From: Spirochaetota bacterium
GTDB taxonomy: Bacteria; Spirochaetota; B62-G9; DRHN01
NCBI GenBank assembly: GCA_016934265.1
Contig: JAFGTF010000070.1
Location: 1-64,000 of the forward strand
Reading direction: 5' to 3'
DNA: 64,000 bases
Made by a program: the position numbers and the translations under genes. The stretch's first letter is position 1. Each line of letters starts with the position of its first letter. This document shows, in pieces, positions 8,476-16,509 of the stretch. Below the pieces are notes generated by a model, which was not told the origin of the DNA, made no database searches, and saw only the letters and a list, made by a program, of their open reading frames with translations.

Positions 8476-8943
8476 TTACTTTATTTTCCTGAAGACGCGG
8501 GCTGGGTTTCCGGCAACAATAGTATTCGGCGGGACATTCTTTGTAACAACACTCCCTGCGCCCACAACGGCATTTTCCCCTACAGTAATCCCGCATAGAA
8601 GCGTTGCGCTCGAACCGATGGATGCTCCTTTCTTTATCAATGTTGGTATGCACTTCCAATCATCATCCGTTTGCTGTGTCCCGTCTTCATTCGTTGCTCT
8701 AGGATAGATATCATTAATAAACGTTACATTATGCCCTATGAAGACGTTATCTTCAATAGTCACACCTTCACAGATAAATGTATGGCTCGAGATCTTGCAA
8801 TTTCTCCCGATTTTTGCCCCTTTCTGTATTTCTACAAATGTACCCACTTTCGTATTATTTCCTATTTCGCAGCCATAGAGATTAACGAAATCGTATATTC
8901 TTACATCTTTCCCCAGTTTCACATTTGAAGCAATCTTTTGCAT
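8476..8943 (-). CDS. UDP-amino-sugar N-acetyltransferase, hexapeptide family (WbpD-like)
   Basis: A 155-residue left-handed beta-helix protein with a run of hexapeptide repeats (for example IGNNTKVG, IGRNCKIS, IEDNVFIG, VGENAVVG) ending in the GNPARVFRKIK tail. An extra loop rich in Asp and Gln (DGTQQTDDDW) is typical of WlbB/WbpD acetyltransferases, which acetylate the 3-amino group of UDP-GlcNAc3N-uronate from acetyl-CoA. AAGGA lies six bases before the ATG. It lies next to the WbpB-like oxidoreductase, supporting the pathway. Family strong; exact substrate by context. Confidence 0.85.
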   Translation of the reverse strand: MQKIASNVKLGKDVRIYDFVNLYGCEIGNNTKVGTFVEIQKGAKIGRNCKISSHTFICEGVTIEDNVFIGHNVTFINDIYPRATNEDGTQQTDDDWKCIPTLIKKGASIGSSATLLCGITVGENAVVGAGSVVTKNVPPNTIVAGNPARVFRKIK

Positions 8944-8970
8944 ATGATATCCTTAAATAATTATCTGGTA

Positions 8971-9081
8971 TGAGGTACAAGGAAAAAGGCTAAAGGAAAA
9001 AGGATAAAGGACAAAGGATAAAGGACAAAGGCTATATGAACAAAATAAAATTCCTTTTACCTTTCGCCTTAATCCTTTGCG
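8971..9081. repeat. purine/pyrimidine repeat block 3 (inverted)
   Basis: Plus strand 8971-9033 is AAGGANAAAGG-type repeat; 9051-9081 is the complementary CCTTTnnCC type, with an 18-base AT-rich centre. The two halves could form a long imperfect hairpin. It fills the gap between the WbpB-like gene stop at 9084 and the acetyltransferase start, and shares words (CTTTGCGAT) with block 2. Confidence 0.85.
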
Positions 9082-9083
9082 AT

Positions 9084-10100
9084 TTATATATCAGCTATCT
9101 TTATTCTGGCACCACCTTCTTGTAATGATTTTGATGACGCTTCGAGAACCTGCACGACCCGTAAACCGTCCTGACCCGAGGTTTCCGGAATCGACCCGGT
9201 TTTAATACAATCGAGAAAATGCTGGCATTCGATCTTAAGCGGTTCCTCCTGCTTGATGTACGGTGAATACACATCACCGTAATAATAAGAAAAGTGAAAC
9301 TCTGCAAATGTGTCATAGTGCGGGGGAGTCTCAACTCTTTTATCATATATTTTTATCTTTTCCAATGTCTGGGTGTCGTCATACACAATCATGCGTTTGC
9401 TACCCACAATGATCATTTCCCTCACCTTATTCGGATCAAGCCAGCTGCTCTGGATCGTGGCAAATCCTCCACTTGAGAAATCCAACGACATACTGGTGAC
9501 ATCCTCGATTCCTGTATTCATATGAGATTTACCCTGACAATTAACCGCAATCGGTTCTTGATTAATTAAATATAAAATGATAGAGATATCATGCGGCGCG
9601 AGGTCCCACGCCACATTAATATCCTTTTGAAATAACCCGAGGTTTAACCTTCTCGAGCTTATGTATAATAGCTCACCGATATCGTTGTGTTCAATAATCT
9701 CTTTGATCTTTCGAACAATAGGAGAATAAATAAACGTATGCCCTACCATGAGCGTTGCGTTTTTTTCTTTTGCGGTCTCTACCAGCTCCTTACAAGTTTT
9801 TGCAGAAGAAGTCATGGGTTTTTCTATTAAAGTGTGTTTCCCTGCCAAAAGACTTTTTTTTGCCAGCTTAAAATGCATGGAAACAGGAGTCGCAATTGCA
9901 ACGCCATCGATTTCACTATCATTGATTATATCATCATATCTCGTGGTGGTTTTTATCATTGGATAAATGCCGGATAAATAAGACAACCTATTCTTATCGG
10001 TATCACATATCAACTTGACTTTACACTCATTTAATGAATTAAAATTTCGAATAAGGTTGGGGCCCCAGTAACCGCACCCGATTACTGCTACGTTAATCAT
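9084..10100 (-). CDS. Gfo/Idh/MocA-family sugar oxidoreductase (WbpB-like)
   Basis: A 338-residue NAD-dependent oxidoreductase. A Rossmann motif GCGYWGP occupies residues 8-14 and the family hallmark EKP is at 93-95 (LIEKPMT). HTFIYSP and WDLAPHDIS are typical of WlbA/WbpB proteins, which oxidise C3 of UDP-GlcNAc-uronic acid using bound NAD. GAGGAG precedes the ATG. The gene is followed by WbpD- and WbpE-like genes, so it is probably the first of three steps that make a 2,3-diacetamido-2,3-dideoxy-uronic acid for the polymer. The family call is firm; the substrate is inferred from order. Confidence 0.87.
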   Translation of the reverse strand: MINVAVIGCGYWGPNLIRNFNSLNECKVKLICDTDKNRLSYLSGIYPMIKTTTRYDDIINDSEIDGVAIATPVSMHFKLAKKSLLAGKHTLIEKPMTSSAKTCKELVETAKEKNATLMVGHTFIYSPIVRKIKEIIEHNDIGELLYISSRRLNLGLFQKDINVAWDLAPHDISIILYLINQEPIAVNCQGKSHMNTGIEDVTSMSLDFSSGGFATIQSSWLDPNKVREMIIVGSKRMIVYDDTQTLEKIKIYDKRVETPPHYDTFAEFHFSYYYGDVYSPYIKQEEPLKIECQHFLDCIKTGSIPETSGQDGLRVVQVLEASSKSLQEGGARIKIADI

Positions 10101-10137
10101 TTAAATTCTCCTCGATATTATTTGTTTAAAATGTTAT

Positions 10138-11670
10138 TCAAGAATGATTAGGCTGCTCCACTTTATTCAACTGAGATTTCTTTTCACAATCGATTAACCT
10201 GCATATTCCGAAATATCGTTTCGCAACATTATAGGTAGGAGAGAGCCTGTTCAATCTGGAAAGAAGGAGCATCAGGTCCACTAAATCGATATTGTAATTC
10301 TTCAGTTTATCATCGAGAAACTCGAGCTTGTCCACATTATAGATATCCGAGTAGTAGCGCTTAATGAACTCCTTGAACTGTTCTTCCGGAATTTTCTTTT
10401 TCCCTATCTTATTAAAAAACGCATCAATGGCAAATTTTTCAATAATCATGGAGATCACTGTCGGTATAGTCATTACCAGTATCCACAAGTCTATCCATAA
10501 CGACAGTTTCTTCGCATACATAATATCCAGACGGATCATCTCTTTAAAGGTCAAACGATTTTTCCCGCTCACCTGCCAGCGTCCCGTCATTCCCGGTTTG
10601 ATATCAAAGCGGTATTTATGCCATTTTAAATATTCCTTTGCCTCATACGGTAAACACGGCCTCGGTCCCACGAGGCTCATGTCGCCCTTCAGAACGTTAA
10701 TCAATTGAGGCAGTTCATCGATACTGGCCTTTCTTATGAACTTTCCTAATGGAATTATACGCGGGTCGTTATGCTTATCGAGCTTTGTCATCGGCTTATC
10801 GGTCTGTATCAACTCATTCAAGTAATCCTGATGTGCAGTAGTTTCGATGTTTGCTTTCATGGTACGGAATTTTAAGAACGTAAAAAGCCTGCCGCCCTGC
10901 CCCACCCTGTCCTGTTTGAAAAATACCGGCCCTTTGGATACCACTTTTATCAGGACAGGAATCATAACGAAGAAGGGAGAAAACAGAATGAGTGCAACTA
11001 TCGAGCCGCCAATATCCACCGTTCTCTTCCAGACAGGCAGCTGTCGTATGAATAGCTGCTCTATACCCTCTACATATTCTTTTTTATCTCTCTTTCCGTT
11101 CGTATCTATCCGACGATAGTCTTTTTCCATCCATTTTGACGGATAAGAATAAACCCTGAAATTCGGTGGTGATACTTTCCTTGTTATTATATTCTTATAT
11201 AAATCATGGGCGCACTTCATACCGCCTTTATACGGAGTGTTCGGCAGAATAATACCGATAGTATCGTTATTATACCAGCCGAACCTGTCAATAGAGCGTG
11301 CCCTTGACTTCAATACCCTGATCAGCACATTTACTGATTTTAAAGATTCTTCCTCAGAAAAATCAAAGAGGATAAGTGACAATTCGTGCCCGTTTCTATC
11401 TGTGCGCGATCTCTCGCGTTGAAGGATGACTTTAAATACATCCTCATCGCAAATACCATATTGTCTCTGCCCTTTTCCGTTCGAGCCCTTTTCTTCGTGT
11501 GGAATACTATTTTTAGTTATGATACCTGCCTTCCTATTCGCATCTTCAATTATTTCTCGTGCTTCTTCCTCGGCCTTTTTCCTTATCAGCTCAGCCGTTT
11601 CCAATATAGAATCCACCTTTTGATCTACAGCAGGAGTAAGCCCAATTCTATTATTATGCAGTTTGGGCAT
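10138..11670 (-). CDS. GGDEF-like/undecaprenyl-phosphate sugar phosphotransferase fusion
   Basis: A 510-residue protein. The N-terminal 50 residues are a charged helix. Residues about 65-180 resemble a degenerate GGDEF-type domain, with GWYNNDTIGI where the GGDEF loop would sit, so no cyclase activity is expected. From about 210 to 440 it is a polyprenyl-phosphate hexose-1-phosphate transferase (WbaP/ExoY type) with a membrane hairpin, FLKFRTMKAN, DELPQLINVLKGDMSLVGPRP and PGMTGRWQVSG. It should start repeat-unit assembly on undecaprenyl phosphate. I place the start at the ATG at 11670, seven bases after GGAG, rather than an upstream GTG at 11703. The C-terminal 70 residues are an added soluble tail. 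Confidence 0.85.
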   Translation of the reverse strand: MPKLHNNRIGLTPAVDQKVDSILETAELIRKKAEEEAREIIEDANRKAGIITKNSIPHEEKGSNGKGQRQYGICDEDVFKVILQRERSRTDRNGHELSLILFDFSEEESLKSVNVLIRVLKSRARSIDRFGWYNNDTIGIILPNTPYKGGMKCAHDLYKNIITRKVSPPNFRVYSYPSKWMEKDYRRIDTNGKRDKKEYVEGIEQLFIRQLPVWKRTVDIGGSIVALILFSPFFVMIPVLIKVVSKGPVFFKQDRVGQGGRLFTFLKFRTMKANIETTAHQDYLNELIQTDKPMTKLDKHNDPRIIPLGKFIRKASIDELPQLINVLKGDMSLVGPRPCLPYEAKEYLKWHKYRFDIKPGMTGRWQVSGKNRLTFKEMIRLDIMYAKKLSLWIDLWILVMTIPTVISMIIEKFAIDAFFNKIGKKKIPEEQFKEFIKRYYSDIYNVDKLEFLDDKLKNYNIDLVDLMLLLSRLNRLSPTYNVAKRYFGICRLIDCEKKSQLNKVEQPNHS

Positions 11671-11706
11671 ACTTATTCTCCTTTTTTGATAATAATATCG
11701 CACATG

Positions 11707-13710
11707 CTAAAAACGCCGATACATCCATTGAGGGATATAGTAACGGCGTTTATTAAGCACTACCCCGAAAATATTCGCGCCCGATTGTTCCAGCTTCGCT
11801 TTCGCATGGCTGACAACCTCTCGGCGTACCTTTTCCGACTCGATAACAAGAATCATCCCATCCGCCGCACTCGCGGTTTTAACGGAAGCAACCCCCTCGT
11901 TGATTGAGGGTAAATCAAGCACAATAATCTTGTAATTGAGCTTCTCGATAGATGGTAATAGTTTATCGATTTTATCCGAGCCCTTGATCTGTGATAGATA
12001 GTCATCCATATTACGATCGGAAAAAAACCCTGTTGTTCTCTCGGTGGAATTTCCAGGACCCTGCGGCTTGACGGTCATTTCATACAATCCTGCCGGGCGA
12101 TTGACACCGGCAACGTTATCTACATCCGGATGATGACGATTTGAATCCACAAGTAAAACATTCTCGCCTTCATACAACGCAATCGTATACGCCAGCCCTG
12201 TTGCAACGGTTGAGACGCCCTCCCCCCTGTGACAGCTCGTGACTGCAAGGACATACGGTGCTTTTGCAGAGCTTTTTTTAATCGTCTTCATTGAAAGAAA
12301 AACCTGGTTTTTGATATTTTCAAAGCACTCCCGTACTTGCTGGTCTATATAAAGCCAGACGGTTACGTTCTTCGACATTACCTTAGGAGGAAGCAAGTAT
12401 TCTTTTTGTTCTCTTTTACCCTCGTTACTCACGATACGGAAAATCTGTCTGGTATTCACAGGGGGAATTGCTGCAATATTATGCAATGCCAATCTCTTCT
12501 CTACGTCTTCGACCGACCGTACCTTGTGATTGAGGTACTCTAAAATGAAGGCAAGACCGATACCGCCGATTATTCCCAAGAATAAACCGAGTGCAAGAAT
12601 TTTCTTTCGCCCCTCGCTGATCGGCTCAATGATAAACGTCGGTTTCTGCATGACACTGACATTTGAAATCTCCTGGCTCTCCAGAGTTCGCGCGATACGC
12701 GCCTGCTCGAGGCTTGCCAGGTACCTTCTGTAGTTTTCATCAAGCGTCTCCACCCTTCGCTGGAGAAAAATGTATTTCCTTTCATTTGCTCTGAGATCTG
12801 CAAGATCCTTGTTCGGCTTTTTGATCTGTTCGTTTAATATTTCCAGTCTTGCTTGCAGCGATTCGAGCCGTATCTCCTCTTGCTGTAGAAGATCGCGGAG
12901 ATCGATATTCGGCCTCATTGCCTCTATAGCCGCCTGCGAAGCATATATATCGGCTTCAGTCCCTTCAATCGCAGTCTGAAGGCCTTCGATACGTTCCAAA
13001 AGAAAAGTGATCTGTTCGGGAAGCGAGACAATATCTACACTATCCTGGAACCGCCTGAGCTCCTCCTCTCCTTCCGTTAACTCGGCTTTAATTCTCTCCG
13101 TTTCATCCGAAAGAAACCCCAATGATATCGCGGCGGTATGTATCTCTATATGTTTGTCCATATAGGTTTCGACTGTATTCTGCAAGATCTCCTGCGCTAC
13201 TTCCGGTGTTCGCGCCTGATACGAGATGTCGATAATAGTACTGCGCGGCACAGCGTTGAGACTAAGAGTATCCGTTAATTGCTCAATCGCTTTTTCCCGC
13301 ATTTTAATGGGATCAACGGATTGTTCCGGCCCCTTTTTTATTCCAATTTTTTCAATCATATTTGCCAGCACTACGGCAGGACTTTTATCATCCTCAGGAG
13401 TATAAAGCACTTTGTCAGGTCCGATTTTATCAACAATCGCCTCGGCAAGCCCCCTGCTTCTAAGCAGCTCCAACTCCGAGTTGATTTCACTCGGGCCTGA
13501 CATCCCGGTCACCATTTCCAACGGGCCCGCCTGTCCTGCTGAAACCATTATTTTTGCATTGGATATATACATATCCGGTTTCGATAAAGCGATTAAAAAT
13601 GCAATAACAGCTACTAAAACAAAAACAGAAATTATCATCCATTTATACTTGAATACTACATTGAGAATATCTCTCATCGATCTTTCTTGCGTTTTTTCAT
13701 CTTCTGCCAT
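11707..13710 (-). CDS. Wzz/BY-kinase-like chain-length regulator with degenerate Walker A
   Basis: A 667-residue inner-membrane protein. A first membrane helix near 27-47 (WMIISVFVLVAVIAFLIAL) is followed by a long periplasmic coiled coil, then a second helix near 370-390. A cytoplasmic CapD-like domain has HRGEGVST where BY-kinases have GEGKST: the invariant lysine is Val. Walker A-prime reads LLVDSNRHHP. The end, NKRRYYIPQWMYRRF, is not a classic tyrosine cluster. It most likely sets chain length or bridges export with the adjacent Wza-like lipoprotein, without ordinary kinase activity. The ATG at 13710 follows GGGAA; a TTG two codons upstream is less likely. Confidence 0.85.
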   Translation of the reverse strand: MAEDEKTQERSMRDILNVVFKYKWMIISVFVLVAVIAFLIALSKPDMYISNAKIMVSAGQAGPLEMVTGMSGPSEINSELELLRSRGLAEAIVDKIGPDKVLYTPEDDKSPAVVLANMIEKIGIKKGPEQSVDPIKMREKAIEQLTDTLSLNAVPRSTIIDISYQARTPEVAQEILQNTVETYMDKHIEIHTAAISLGFLSDETERIKAELTEGEEELRRFQDSVDIVSLPEQITFLLERIEGLQTAIEGTEADIYASQAAIEAMRPNIDLRDLLQQEEIRLESLQARLEILNEQIKKPNKDLADLRANERKYIFLQRRVETLDENYRRYLASLEQARIARTLESQEISNVSVMQKPTFIIEPISEGRKKILALGLFLGIIGGIGLAFILEYLNHKVRSVEDVEKRLALHNIAAIPPVNTRQIFRIVSNEGKREQKEYLLPPKVMSKNVTVWLYIDQQVRECFENIKNQVFLSMKTIKKSSAKAPYVLAVTSCHRGEGVSTVATGLAYTIALYEGENVLLVDSNRHHPDVDNVAGVNRPAGLYEMTVKPQGPGNSTERTTGFFSDRNMDDYLSQIKGSDKIDKLLPSIEKLNYKIIVLDLPSINEGVASVKTASAADGMILVIESEKVRREVVSHAKAKLEQSGANIFGVVLNKRRYYIPQWMYRRF

Positions 13711-13728
13711 AATCAATTTCCCACAATG

Positions 13729-14505
13729 TTAATTTTGCTCGGGCGCAGCCGGATTGACGGCTGTCGTTATTCCAAGAGTGTTCGGTCCGCCCGGAACGAT
13801 AGTATAGGTTAAGCCGATCTCAGGAAGTATCCTGTCAATGTTCTGATCTATCCACCGGTTAACTTCCACTATTCTCGTCTCAGGAACATATACGATATCC
13901 TGGGGTTCAAGGCAGAATTGTTCCACCTTCTCGCCCTCTAGTACCTTTTTAAGATTAAGCATCCCTCCAGCCCATTTATTATCTTCAAACCGTATGATCA
14001 GCACATTTTCGTAGCTTCCATTTTGCAGATTGATTCCCCCGGCAAGCATGATGGCTTCCAGGGCCGTAAGCTTACCCGGCATCGGGACACTTCCCGGGGT
14101 AAGCACCTGTCCCCCTACATATACTCGCCTGTTGCTGAAAGTCTGTACTATGACCGTTATATCCAGCTGTTTGATATGCTGCTTGTACTGCTCGTGCAAC
14201 TGTTCTTTAAGCTCGAGCGGCGTTTTACCCTGGGCCAGTACCTCACCGACGAGTTGAAGCGCGATCTTCCCATCAGGACGAATGGTTTGAACCGTATTTA
14301 ATTCGGGCGTATAAAAAAACCTGATATCAAGAATGTCCCCCGGATTAAGTTTTACTTCAGATTCGGTGTATTTTTTCGGTTTAAATTCCACAGGAGCTAT
14401 TTTTACTTCTTTGGGAAACGTCTGGCATCCCATAAGAAAAAGCAGGACACAGATACATCCTGCAACCACGACAACTGTTTGCCATTTTCTTTTTTTTCTA
14501 AGCAT
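13729..14505 (-). CDS. polysaccharide export lipoprotein, Wza-like
   Basis: A 258-residue lipoprotein. A basic start and a hydrophobic stretch end in LFLMGC, with Cys27 as the lipidated residue. The poly-export domain begins with LNPGDILDIRFF and IRPDGKIALQLVGEV; one SLBB-type domain follows (VYVGGQVLTPGSVPMPG, ALEAIMLAGG). Wza-type proteins form the outer-membrane channel for capsule or exopolysaccharide. It is the first structural gene of the cluster and lies 18 bp before the Wzz-like gene, forming the usual export pair. Confidence 0.9.
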   Translation of the reverse strand: MLRKKRKWQTVVVVAGCICVLLFLMGCQTFPKEVKIAPVEFKPKKYTESEVKLNPGDILDIRFFYTPELNTVQTIRPDGKIALQLVGEVLAQGKTPLELKEQLHEQYKQHIKQLDITVIVQTFSNRRVYVGGQVLTPGSVPMPGKLTALEAIMLAGGINLQNGSYENVLIIRFEDNKWAGGMLNLKKVLEGEKVEQFCLEPQDIVYVPETRIVEVNRWIDQNIDRILPEIGLTYTIVPGGPNTLGITTAVNPAAPEQN

Positions 14506-14667
14506 TATTTTACGATCTATTTTTCGATTTATAATTTTTTTACAAAAGTACCACAGCTATTATGCTCGAATGATTAGCATCAAATACCATTTCACTTTTT
14601 AATAAAACATACACGTCTGTTTAGATATAAACCTCCCCCTTTCTACTATAGGGAGTTCATATAAAAT

Positions 14668-14705
14668 AAAAGAGTGCCGCCGAAACAGGCTCCTCTTTTA
14701 CATTA
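14668..14705 (-). terminator. intrinsic terminator after the PilZ gene
   Basis: AAAAGAG at 14668-14674 pairs with CTCTTTT at 14693-14699, with a small GCC/GGC inner pairing. On the minus strand the hairpin is followed by a T-rich tract. It lies 20-60 bases after the PilZ gene stop and would separate it from the wza-like gene; it may work in both directions. Confidence 0.5.
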
Positions 14706-14725
14706 CTAGCTCAAAAATTATTTAC

Positions 14726-15046
14726 TTACCGTCGGTACGGCATGATTTCGTATTTATTATCAAAGGCTACGGCTATTCCTTTGGGCTCGGAACGGGTAAC
14801 GCTCCCGACCACTTTCACGCATCCGTACATACCTATGAGTTCTTTTATCTTTTCAACCGGCAGGACAATATCCAGTTGTACTCTGGTTCCTTCCGGTAAC
14901 GGGTGTTCCGTGTGTAAAAAAGCTCCTCCAGCACTTATATTGGCCGTTTGTAATTCAATTACCTCTCTTTTTTGATTCTCCGTAGTAACAAGAAGCCTGG
15001 CCGGGATATCAAGCTCGAAACGTTCTAATTTTCTATTCTCTTTCAT
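14726..15046 (-). CDS. PilZ domain protein
   Basis: A 106-residue single-domain protein. An N-terminal RKLERFELDIPARL segment supplies arginines in the position of the c-di-GMP-binding RxxxR motif, and ANISAGGAFL matches the later (D/N)xSxxG motif with Asn in the first position. It lies between the LuxR-type regulator and the export genes, so it probably couples cyclic-di-GMP to polysaccharide production. Binding is inferred, not certain, because the RxxxR spacing is only approximate. Confidence 0.8.
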   Translation of the reverse strand: MKENRKLERFELDIPARLLVTTENQKREVIELQTANISAGGAFLHTEHPLPEGTRVQLDIVLPVEKIKELIGMYGCVKVVGSVTRSEPKGIAVAFDNKYEIMPYRR

Positions 15047-15191
15047 AGATATATTTGTAGCACATTATTGTAATAAAACAATAAGTAAAAGACATTATTT
15101 TTCTGCGTATTTTTGGTTAAAAAAGAGACATAATTTATAGGTGAAGAATAGTACTGTTATTACGATAAGTATACTACTTTTTTACTAGATA

Positions 15192-15890
15192 CTATAGTTC
15201 CTTTGCCGCCCAGAGAGCCGCCTGAAGTCTCCCTTTGACTTTGATCTTTTTAAAAACGTTATACAGGTGAGTTTTTACCGTATGCGGGCTAATACAAAGC
15301 TTTTTCGCTATCTCGTCATTTTTCGCCCCCACCGAAACCAGGGCGATTATTTCAAGCTCGCGTTTTGTGAGATTATGATCGCCATTCTTCGTTAATGATT
15401 CTCTCAAGGAGTGGTGGTGATTGGTATTTTCCAAAATATATTTCGAAAGTAGATTTCGGGAAACCCACAACTCTCCGTTAAAAAGCACCTGAATCCCTTT
15501 TGCAAAGTGTTCCAATGTATCATTCACATAAAAGAAACCTCGTATTCCACGACTCAGGGCTTCATTCTCGATTCCTGTAGCACTTAAATTGAATAACGCT
15601 ACCATAAAATTAGAAATAATCCTGTTGTACTCGGTTTTTCTCTCATTCAATTGCCTGTTTATGTTCTTATCGGATATATCCAAAAGAAGAAGAGTTTTAG
15701 GGTCGATCCCGACGGCATCTAAGCTCTCGATACGGTCTATACTTTCATTGACTATACACTTCACTCCGAATTGTGTATATAGAAAAAATTCAATAAGATC
15801 GGTCTGAAACTTACCGGGACCGATTATATAAATGAGCCTGTCTTTAAAGATACCCATATCGGTAGTATTCATAACATCCGGTTTTTTCAT
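15192..15890 (-). CDS. LuxR/CsgD-like transcription regulator
   Basis: About 232 residues. The C-terminal 65 residues are a LuxR-type helix-turn-helix (LTKRELEIIALV, NDEIAKKLCISPHTVKTHLYNVFKKI). The N-terminal 150 residues have receiver-like alpha/beta spacing but no clear phospho-acceptor Asp pair, as in CsgD and related matrix regulators. A TTG at 15905 is an alternative start; neither start has a strong ribosome site. Being first in the leftward order of the polysaccharide cluster it is the likely local activator. Its ligand or signal is unknown. Confidence 0.8.
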   Translation of the reverse strand: MKKPDVMNTTDMGIFKDRLIYIIGPGKFQTDLIEFFLYTQFGVKCIVNESIDRIESLDAVGIDPKTLLLLDISDKNINRQLNERKTEYNRIISNFMVALFNLSATGIENEALSRGIRGFFYVNDTLEHFAKGIQVLFNGELWVSRNLLSKYILENTNHHHSLRESLTKNGDHNLTKRELEIIALVSVGAKNDEIAKKLCISPHTVKTHLYNVFKKIKVKGRLQAALWAAKEL

Positions 15891-16367
15891 ATCTATAATA
15901 ATCAAGATTTCAGGGAATAGACGTCACTACAACAATAAATAATGGAACAAAAGATATTTATTAAATCAGGATCATCCGAAAAACATGTACGTATTATTCC
16001 AAGAAGAATTCAGCATTCAGACGAACCAACAATAATAATATTTATTATATTTTAAGTTTTCAATGTGTCAAGGCATAAAACCACTACCGTCCGAATTAAT
16101 TGAGCCTGAGCTTGCATTAAGTCACTTTTGTTGCATCATGCCCCTGTCTTATGTGTCACGCAGTATGCGTGCGTCAACCGCATCTTTTATGAGGTCCGTA
16201 TCAGGGTATTATCGTCCAGGCGGCATAGGGCCCTGCCGGTTCCTGCAGGACCCGGATGCAAACAGTAATCGGTTCATCTGCTCAATAATACCGCATGAAT
16301 TATCCTAAGAAGGCACAATAAAAGCCTTTTTGTCATCATTTTTTTAACAATAATGAAAAAATAATAG
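15891..16367. other. intergenic region between the polysaccharide cluster and the pot operon
   Basis: A divergent spacer of about 500 bases. It contains short dyads (CACGCA-GTA-TGCGTG near 16157, and one centred on CCTGCAGG near 16243) and a weak hairpin AAGGC/GCCTT followed by T residues near 16310. An 81-codon open frame here has no ribosome site and no protein-like pattern, and I do not call it. Base composition changes from AT-rich to GC-richer across this spacer. Confidence 0.5.
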
Positions 16368-16396
16368 TTGCAGTTAAAATTATTTTATGATACAGT
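16368..16396 (+). promoter_or_regulatory. candidate sigma-70 promoter for potA
   Basis: TTGCAG at 16368-16373 and TACAGT at 16391-16396 with a 17-base AT-rich spacer. Each box matches the consensus at four or more positions. It would give a leader of roughly 105 bases before the potA ATG. Confidence 0.4.
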
Positions 16397-16509
16397 TTTT
16401 GTTTAAACTGGAATACGGGTATCCGGATTGCTCTTGCATCTGTTTCTGCGTTACTACCGTCTGCCCGCCTAAAACGGGACATCGAAATAATCAGGATTGA
16501 AGTATACCC

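Noticed and set aside
8375-8659. Open frame of 94 codons over the repeat block
   Set aside because: Much of it reads as translated repeat words and it overlaps the acetyltransferase frame; it has no ribosome site.
16063-16308. Open frame of 81 codons between the cluster and potA
   Set aside because: No ribosome site and a random-looking composition; I treat the stretch as spacer.
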